Notes under the pieces: generated by a model | What the model was told of the DNA's origin: nothing | Database searches by the model: none | What the model saw: the letters and a program-made list of their open reading frames with translations, nothing else | In this document: piece by piece, positions 25,285 through 30,304 of the stretch | Position numbering within the stretch: the first letter of the stretch is position 1 | How the letters are laid out: each line of letters begins with the position of its first letter | Program-made: the position numbers and the translations under genes | Assembly (NCBI GenBank): GCA_964610205.1 | Contig: CAZSVI010000034.1 | Location: forward strand, 1 to 30,304 | Reading direction: 5' to 3' | Source: CAZSVI01 sp964610205 | GTDB lineage: Bacteria; Bacillota; Clostridia; DSM-8532 | Length of the DNA: 30,304 nt

Positions 25285-25512
25285 GTGGTATTTGAAAAAG
25301 TTAAGGAAATTGTTGTGGAACAGCTTGGCGTCGAAGAAAACGAGGTTGTTTTGGAAGCCTCTTTCATTGATGACCTTGGAGCTGATTCTCTTGATATCGT
25401 TGAACTTATAATGGCTCTGGAAGAAGAATTTGACCTGGAAATACCAGACAAGGAAGCTGAGAAAATTGCAACAGTCGGGGATGCTGTGGAGTATATTAAG
25501 GCACATTCCTGA
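25285..25512 (+). CDS. acpP: acyl carrier protein
   Basis: A 75-residue acidic four-helix protein that carries growing acyl chains on a phosphopantetheine arm at Ser35 in GADSLDIVELIMALEEEF. The start is GTG at 25285 with AAGGGGGTG (25270-25278) before it. The earlier in-frame GTG at 25276 is part of that site. It is the last gene before a strong terminator, so the FapR-type operon ends here. Confidence 0.96.
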   Translation: MVFEKVKEIVVEQLGVEENEVVLEASFIDDLGADSLDIVELIMALEEEFDLEIPDKEAEKIATVGDAVEYIKAHS

Positions 25513-25521
25513 CTACAGTTG

Positions 25522-25560
25522 AATAAAAAAAGTCCCACCTATTGTGGGACTTTTTTTATT
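25522..25560 (+). terminator. strong, probably bidirectional intrinsic terminator after acpP
   Basis: A 17-bp perfect stem: 25522-25538 pairs with 25544-25560 around the loop CTATT, with core AGTCCCAC/GTGGGACT. The A-run on the left and T-run on the right make it effective on either strand. It separates acpP from fabF. Confidence 0.95.
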
Positions 25561-25569
25561 CATAATTGA

Positions 25570-25607
25570 TTTGAAGGTTAAGCCTGTATAGGGGCATAAC
25601 CTTCAAA
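25570..25607 (+). promoter_or_regulatory. 38-bp imperfect palindrome upstream of fabF
   Basis: TTTGAAGGTTA (25570-25580) pairs with TAACCTTCAAA (25597-25607). Inside, after one A-A mismatch, GCC pairs with GGC. It stands between the acpP terminator and fabF, where fabF must have its own promoter. I find no well-spaced -35/-10 pair there. It may be an operator or a leader hairpin. It lacks the TAGTA half sites of the fapR palindrome. Confidence 0.4.
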
Positions 25608-25696
25608 GATTGAAAGATATGAACTCGATATATTTAACATAATATACCAGTAAGCTGTCCCATAAAGATTCAGGGTCACAAGAGGAGGTTTTAATT

Positions 25697-26932
25697 GTGA
25701 AAAGACGTGTTGTTATTACGGGAACCGGTGTAATCCATGCACTTGGCAAGGATACACCAACCTTCTGGAATGCGATTAAAGAAGGGAAGAACGGAATTTC
25801 AAGAGTAACAAAATTTGACAGCAGTCGTATTGAAACAAAGGTTGCATCTGAAATAAATGGTTTTGATTATACTCTTTACATGGATCGTAAGGATGCAAAA
25901 AGAATGGATCTCTTTACGCAGTATGCTATGGCAGCCAGCTTTTTAGCAGTGCAGGAGGCCAATATTGATATAAAAAAGGAAGATCCGTTCCGACTTGGCG
26001 TTTTAATCGGATCGGGAATAGGCGGAATAAAGACACTGGAGGATCAGAAGCAAATTCTTATGGAAAAGGGACCTTCCCGTGTCAGCCCTGTTTTTATTCC
26101 TATGATGATTGCCAACATGGCCTCAGGACAGGTTGCTATCCGCTTTGGTTTCTGCGGTTATAACGAATGTGTTACTACGGCTTGCGCAACGGCAAACCAT
26201 GCTATTGGGGATGCTTTCCATGTTATAAGAACAGGTCTTGCCGATGTTATGATTTCAGGTGGAGCGGAGGCTCCAATTACCGAATTGGCTTTTGCTGGTT
26301 TTTGTTCATCAAAAGCGATGTCTACCATTGAAGATCCGGAAATAGCGTGCAGGCCTTTTGATAAAGACAGGGATGGCTTTATTATGGGTGAAGGAGCAGG
26401 CATTCTGGTTATTGAAGAATTGGAGCACGCGAAAAATCGGGGAGCCAATATCATTGCTGAAATAGTAGGTTATGGTTCAACTTGTGATGCTTATCATATT
26501 ACCGCGCCTCATCCCGAAGGATTAGGCGGAATCAAAGCGATGCAATTTGCCCTTCAGGATGCGGGGATAAAACCTGAGGATGTGGATTATGTTAATGCGC
26601 ACGGAACATCGACGCCCCTTAACGATCCTGCGGAAACGATGGTTATAAAAAAGGTTTATGGGGAGCATGCCTATAAATTGGCTATCAGTTCAACAAAATC
26701 AATGACAGGCCACCTTTTGGGGGCGGCAGGCGGTATTGAAGCTATCATTACCGCAATGGCCCTTAAAGAAGGGTTCTTACCCCCGACAATTCACCTTGAA
26801 AACCCTGATGAAGGATGTGATCTGGATTATGTTCCGAACAAGGGAAAAAAGAAAAATATTCAATATGCCTTATCCAATGCGCTTGGTTTTGGCGGACATA
26901 ACGCGGTTCTTGCATTCAAAAAATATGAATAG
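25697..26932 (+). CDS. fabF: beta-ketoacyl-ACP synthase II
   Basis: A 411-residue condensing enzyme that elongates acyl-ACP with malonyl-ACP. The catalytic residues are Cys163 (TTACATANHAIGDAF), His302 (NAHGTSTPLND), Lys334 and His339 (STKSMTGHLLGAAGG). The C-terminal gate NALGFGGHNAVLAF is intact. The start is GTG at 25697 after GAGGAGG. Although it lies next to the fab operon, the terminator at 25522-25560 makes it a separate unit. A small palindromic repeat follows at 26978-27050, and rnc lies beyond it. Confidence 0.95.
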   Translation: MKRRVVITGTGVIHALGKDTPTFWNAIKEGKNGISRVTKFDSSRIETKVASEINGFDYTLYMDRKDAKRMDLFTQYAMAASFLAVQEANIDIKKEDPFRLGVLIGSGIGGIKTLEDQKQILMEKGPSRVSPVFIPMMIANMASGQVAIRFGFCGYNECVTTACATANHAIGDAFHVIRTGLADVMISGGAEAPITELAFAGFCSSKAMSTIEDPEIACRPFDKDRDGFIMGEGAGILVIEELEHAKNRGANIIAEIVGYGSTCDAYHITAPHPEGLGGIKAMQFALQDAGIKPEDVDYVNAHGTSTPLNDPAETMVIKKVYGEHAYKLAISSTKSMTGHLLGAAGGIEAIITAMALKEGFLPPTIHLENPDEGCDLDYVPNKGKKKNIQYALSNALGFGGHNAVLAFKKYE

Positions 26933-26977
26933 GAAAAAGGTGATAGGTGATATAGATTTTTGATTATCGAGTAAGAC

Positions 26978-27050
26978 TGTCATACTGAGCGTTAGCGAAG
27001 GATCCTGCTCATCTCCCGGGAAAAAATTCTTCGCTTCGCTCAGAATGACA
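26978..27050. repeat. 73-bp palindromic intergenic repeat (MITE/REP-like)
   Basis: Imperfect terminal inverted repeats of about 25 bp: left TGTCATACTGAGCG then GCGAAGGAT, and right, read on the other strand, TGTCATTCTGAGCG then GCGAAGAAT. The centre has TCCCGGGA. No coding capacity is seen. GTCAT-CTGAGCG-AAGCGAAG sequences like this recur as dispersed repeats in many bacterial genomes. In the RNA it would fold into a long hairpin and may act at the end of the fabF transcript. A decayed relative lies at 12886-12950 in the opposite orientation. Confidence 0.8.
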
Positions 27051-27156
27051 TAAAAATTTAGTTCAACGTATATATGTTACAGATTTCTGTCTGGTATCAA
27101 ATATCATACATCCAAAACAAAATAACCCATAACCTTTATCATAGGAGGGATATGAT

Positions 27157-27891
27157 TTGAAACAATCAGAAGAAGATAGTATTCATAATCTGGAACTCAG
27201 CATCGATTATATTTACAGAAACAGGAAAAATGCTGTTCAGGCAATAACACACAGTTCATATGCCTATGAGCATCGTAAGGAAGGATTATTCAGCAACGAG
27301 AGGCTGGAGTTTCTCGGAGATTCGGTTTTAAATTTCATTATAACAAATAGGTTGTTTAAAGAGACTTCCGATATGCCTGAGGGAGAAATGTCGAAATTAA
27401 GAGCTTCAGTTGTATCGGAAGTGTCTTTATCACAGTGTGCCAGGAAACTTAAAATTGGGGAAGTCCTCCTTCTGGGAAAAGGAGAAGAGATGATGGGCGG
27501 AAGAGAACGGATTTCCATACTTGCCGACGCAATGGAAGCTATTATCGGAAGTATTTATCTGGATGGGGGAATAAAGGCCGTAGAGGCTTTTATTGACAAA
27601 CATCTCCATGAAAACTATATAAAAGCCATTGGAGGAACACTTTTATGCGACTATAAAACAAAGCTTCAGGAAGAAGTTCAAAAAAACACCTCCATTAACA
27701 TTCAATATTCGGTTATTCACGAAAAAGGTCCGGATCATAACAAGGTATTCACTTCAGCCGTATTGATAAATGGGAACAGCATGGGTAAGGGAAATGGAAA
27801 AACCAAAAAAGAGGCTGAGCAGAATGCGGCGAAAAATGCTCTCGAAAAATGGCTGAACCTGCATGGAAATTCCGAAGAAGACGGCAGGTGA
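27157..27891 (+). CDS. rnc: ribonuclease III
   Basis: A 244-residue double-strand-specific endoribonuclease that matures rRNA and trims structured RNAs. The signature ERLEFLGDS lies at 48-56, and the metal-binding acids Glu51, Asp55, Asp124 and Glu127 (ILADAMEAIIGS) are present. A C-terminal dsRNA-binding domain spans about 168-236 (DYKTKLQEEVQ to KKEAEQNAAKNAL). The start is TTG at 27157, 7 nt after AGGAGGG. The ATG at 27152 runs into a stop two codons later. It is followed by a radical SAM gene after 6 nt. smc, the usual next gene, is displaced. Confidence 0.96.
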   Translation: MKQSEEDSIHNLELSIDYIYRNRKNAVQAITHSSYAYEHRKEGLFSNERLEFLGDSVLNFIITNRLFKETSDMPEGEMSKLRASVVSEVSLSQCARKLKIGEVLLLGKGEEMMGGRERISILADAMEAIIGSIYLDGGIKAVEAFIDKHLHENYIKAIGGTLLCDYKTKLQEEVQKNTSINIQYSVIHEKGPDHNKVFTSAVLINGNSMGKGNGKTKKEAEQNAAKNALEKWLNLHGNSEEDGR

Positions 27892-27897
27892 AAAGAT

Positions 27898-28917
27898 ATG
27901 GGCAGGCATTATAATATACCTGTTTTTATTCCTCATGCGGGATGTCCAAATGATTGTATCTTCTGTAATCAGAGAAAAATCAGCGGGCAAATAAAGATGC
28001 CCGCATTAGATGAAACCGAAACTATAATACGCAGTTGCCTGGAAACGGGAAAAACGGGTTATTCCTGTGAGATAGCTTTCTTTGGAGGCAGCTTCACAGG
28101 TTTACCCATGGAGGAGCAAAAAAATTATCTGGAACTTGCCGGAAGGTATGTAAAGGAAGGAAAAGTAAGCGGGATAAGGATATCAACGCGTCCCGACTAT
28201 ATAGACGATGACATCCTGTCTATTGTGAAAGAGTATCCGGTAAAAGTGATTGAACTTGGGATACAAAGTCTTGATGATGCTGTGCTGAAGAGAAGTTACC
28301 GGGGCTACTCGGCCGACAGGGCTATTCATGCATGCCGCCTTGTAAAAAAATATGGGTTTTCTCTGGGAGTACAGGTTATGATAGGACTTCCAGAGGACTC
28401 ACTCGAAAAAAGCATAAGAACAACAGAAAAAATAATTTTTGAAAAACCCGATATGGTAAGAATATATCCTACGCTTGTGATACGTGATACAAGGCTGGAA
28501 AAAGAATATATAAATGGAAACTACAGGTCATTATCTCTGGATGAAGCGGTTTTATGGTGCAGCCGGTTAATTCCTCTATATGAAGCGGCGGGAATTAAGG
28601 TATTACGTATAGGGCTTATGCACACTGAGAATATACAAATGGGGAAAGATGTTCTGGCAGGGCCGGTGCATCCGGCTTTTGGGGAACTTGTATACTCAAA
28701 AATCTGGTTGAACCGTGTAATAAAAATACTTGAAGCAAAAGGAAAAATCACACATCAAAAATTACTTATACATGTTCCGTCATCAAAAATTTCAACAGTT
28801 ACCGGTCAGCACAGCGCAAATATTAAGTATCTGAAAAAATGCTATGGGTTTTCAGATATTATGGTGCTGGGCGACCGGATGGAGGAAAACTCCCTGATGA
28901 TAGAATCGCGGGAGTAA
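27898..28917 (+). CDS. Elp3-like radical SAM protein
   Basis: A 339-residue radical SAM enzyme. The cluster Cys are Cys16, Cys20 and Cys23 (HAGCPNDCIFCNQRKISG). A SAM-binding GG motif (FFGGSFTG) and ISTRPDYID follow, as in the Elp3 group. The acetyltransferase domain of true Elp3 is absent: the C-terminus (about 240-339) is a short region of another kind. Proteins like this are commonly found between rnc and smc in clostridia. Their substrate is not established; a tRNA-related role is a guess from the Elp3 likeness. The ATG is 6 nt from the rnc stop. Its last 59 bp overlap, on the opposite strand, the end of the next gene. Confidence 0.85.
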   Translation: MGRHYNIPVFIPHAGCPNDCIFCNQRKISGQIKMPALDETETIIRSCLETGKTGYSCEIAFFGGSFTGLPMEEQKNYLELAGRYVKEGKVSGIRISTRPDYIDDDILSIVKEYPVKVIELGIQSLDDAVLKRSYRGYSADRAIHACRLVKKYGFSLGVQVMIGLPEDSLEKSIRTTEKIIFEKPDMVRIYPTLVIRDTRLEKEYINGNYRSLSLDEAVLWCSRLIPLYEAAGIKVLRIGLMHTENIQMGKDVLAGPVHPAFGELVYSKIWLNRVIKILEAKGKITHQKLLIHVPSSKISTVTGQHSANIKYLKKCYGFSDIMVLGDRMEENSLMIESRE

Positions 28918-30145
28918 TACGTGTTTCTTTTTTTCTTTGCAGGTGCAGCGTATACGATGAATTGCCGGGATGGCCCAGGGGAAGCGTTACAGGCTGAAAA
29001 GAAACAAAACCCGAAGGGATCGTGGAATTGTCCGCATACACATAAAAATCCCCCTTAGGGAGAATAAACCGCGCATTTCCCTGAACATCACTATAGCAGT
29101 ATAGCCATAGCGGATTGTATATCGAATCCGCGCCGGTGACCATTACCTTTACATCACGGACAGGACGGTTGGTACCGTTTTCTCTGAGTTTTATAGTCAA
29201 AGAATGAATAACACCCTCATTTTGATTTAAAGTATAAATCTGCTGACTGTTTGTGGTATTTTTAATATACCTGGGTATATCCGTAAAGAATTCCTGCCGG
29301 TATAGGACAAATAATAAACCCAGTATAACAAGCGTTAGTACGGCAATTTTTTTAGAGTTCCTGTTAATAAAATATTGAAGAGTCCGCAGGTAAAGAATCA
29401 TGGCGGCTGATAAAAACAATAAGCCTGTAAATATACAATATATAAGAAAATGAAATATTATACGGGAAATGAGGGGCAGAAATAATGAAACCGAATCAGG
29501 AAGAGCCATCGCAAGCTGTGATAAGAACAATTGATTCCGGAATATAAGTATAAACAGGCCAGAAACAGCAATAAGAAGTCCTGTGGTAAACAATGCTGTA
29601 CGTGTATTTTCAGCGGGTTTATCAGAGATAAGGAGCATGAAAATTATTAAAAAGCATAAAATTGGATTAAATAAACGATATAAGGCATATCCGCTTTGAA
29701 TAATCTGAAGATAAAAATATATATTATGTGAATAGGGTATGAAATAAGTCAGGACAAAGGGATGAATCCTTGAAATATCCGGAACGTTTGGGCCGGCTTC
29801 AGGGCTTGCGGCCAATATGGCTGAACGTATGGAATTTATATTATCTTCTTCAAGAGGAATATCCGACAGTGACATGTCTTTTCTGGTAATAAAACGGATT
29901 ATACCATCAACCAACGATAAAACATTATCCTGAATCGCTTGACTTGTCAATATAATTGAGCCATCTTTGTGCAGCATAATCGACGCGGATTTAAAAGAGT
30001 CTTCTACTTCTCCGGAATTTACAGCTTTTATGTAAAAATCCTGATTAAGCAACGTAGAGGAAAGTATCCAGTATAGTGAAACAAATAGCAATATTAAAAC
30101 CGACAGTATTATAGCCGGAATGCGTAATGCGCGAAAAAGCTTCAT
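28859..30145 (-). CDS. unrecognised multi-pass membrane protein with C-terminal beta-rich domain
   Basis: A 428-residue protein I cannot assign to a family. From the N-terminus: a transmembrane segment at about 10-30; a soluble part at about 31-150; then four hydrophobic segments at about 157-174, 184-203, 226-254 and 266-283; and a C-terminal soluble domain at about 315-404. That domain is rich in alternating beta pattern (LTIKLRENGTNRPVRDVKVMV, then SDVQGNARFILPKGDFYVYAD), which recalls carboxypeptidase-regulatory or Ig-like surface domains. A Pro/Ser-rich tail follows. The start is ATG 30145. An in-frame TTG at 30187 would add 14 polar residues, and neither has a strong binding site. The last 59 bp are antisense to the radical SAM gene end. 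Confidence 0.65.
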   Translation of the reverse strand: MKLFRALRIPAIILSVLILLFVSLYWILSSTLLNQDFYIKAVNSGEVEDSFKSASIMLHKDGSIILTSQAIQDNVLSLVDGIIRFITRKDMSLSDIPLEEDNINSIRSAILAASPEAGPNVPDISRIHPFVLTYFIPYSHNIYFYLQIIQSGYALYRLFNPILCFLIIFMLLISDKPAENTRTALFTTGLLIAVSGLFILIFRNQLFLSQLAMALPDSVSLFLPLISRIIFHFLIYCIFTGLLFLSAAMILYLRTLQYFINRNSKKIAVLTLVILGLLFVLYRQEFFTDIPRYIKNTTNSQQIYTLNQNEGVIHSLTIKLRENGTNRPVRDVKVMVTGADSIYNPLWLYCYSDVQGNARFILPKGDFYVYADNSTIPSGFVSFQPVTLPLGHPGNSSYTLHLQRKKETRITPAILSSGSFPPSGRPAP

Positions 30146-30208
30146 AATAATCCATACCCGTTTTCCTGAACGAAGACATATAAGCAAAAAACCATTGGCC
30201 TTAGTTTA

Positions 30209-30217
30209 ATTATATCA
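30209..30217 (-). promoter_or_regulatory. extended -10 promoter candidate for the minus-strand membrane protein
   Basis: Read on the minus strand this is TGATATAAT, that is TATAAT with the upstream TG of an extended -10, about 65 bp before the ATG at 30145. A clear -35 is lacking (TTAAAT at 17-bp spacing). From 30218 to the right edge I see no gene. Confidence 0.45.
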
Positions 30218-30304
30218 GGAAAAGGTGTAACATTTAAATATGTAATATATGGATACATGCATTCTAAAAACGGATTAGTTTTTTGGAATCAGGCTCATCG
30301 GTAT

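Noticed and set aside
26161..26205. FabF active-site stretch CATANHAI instead of the common CATG(T/A)HAI
   Set aside because: The Cys-His-Lys-His set is complete and the change is conservative at variable positions, so this is normal family variation.
1..30304. CRISPR array, prophage, IS element, tRNA or rRNA genes
   Set aside because: I found no regularly spaced direct repeats, no transposase or integrase frames, and no tRNA or rRNA signature on either strand.

Overview
The window reads as a chromosomal segment of a low-GC, Gram-positive, probably spore-forming Clostridia-type bacterium. The support is AGGAGG-type ribosome binding sites throughout, frequent TTG and GTG starts, the fapR-plsX-fab-acpP-rnc and tepA-ylzJ gene sets known from endospore-forming Firmicutes, and consensus TTGACA/TATAAT promoters. 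I cannot fix the genus. Nearly every gene has a recognisable family, and no phage, IS element, CRISPR array, tRNA or rRNA is seen.

Layout. 1-5343: a self-contained efflux operon (TetR regulator, lipoprotein membrane-fusion adaptor, HAE1-type RND pump) behind a promoter carrying two copies of a 6-3-6 inverted repeat. 5397-5810 (minus): a YggT-like membrane protein. 5988-8148: an FCD-type GntR regulator and a citrate synthase behind a promoter whose -10 lies in a 30-bp near-perfect palindrome. 8338-12875: smc and ftsY. 13031-14588: an IMP dehydrogenase of unusual type with its own promoter. 14666-16504: tepA, ylzJ and two half-size TSUP permease genes. 16501-18434: a tandem glycine riboswitch with an intrinsic terminator directly in front of serA. 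18735-20664: rimO and pgsA. 20670-25560: fapR, plsX, fabH, fabD, fabG and acpP, from a promoter with an 18-bp palindrome over its -10 to a strong terminator. 25697-28917: fabF, rnc and an Elp3-like radical SAM gene. 28859-30145 (minus): an unrecognised membrane protein whose 3' end overlaps the radical SAM gene.

How the genes work together. The right half is a lipid synthesis block: PlsX starts acyl transfer to glycerol phosphate, FabH/D/G/F and AcpP build acyl chains, FapR probably senses malonyl-CoA, and PgsA makes phosphatidylglycerol phosphate. Housekeeping genes for chromosome condensation, protein targeting, RNA processing and ribosome modification are interleaved with them. Serine/glycine supply is tied to glycine sensing through the riboswitch.

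Most worth a second look: the glycine riboswitch on serA and its competing helices; the IMP dehydrogenase that looks like the Tritrichomonas foetus enzyme; the paired half-transporters; the displacement of smc-ftsY from rnc and the absence of an ftsK/spoIIIE gene after ylzJ; and two copies of a small palindromic repeat, one intact and one decayed. I did not find a clearly new multi-gene system. The novelty here is mainly in regulation and gene arrangement.
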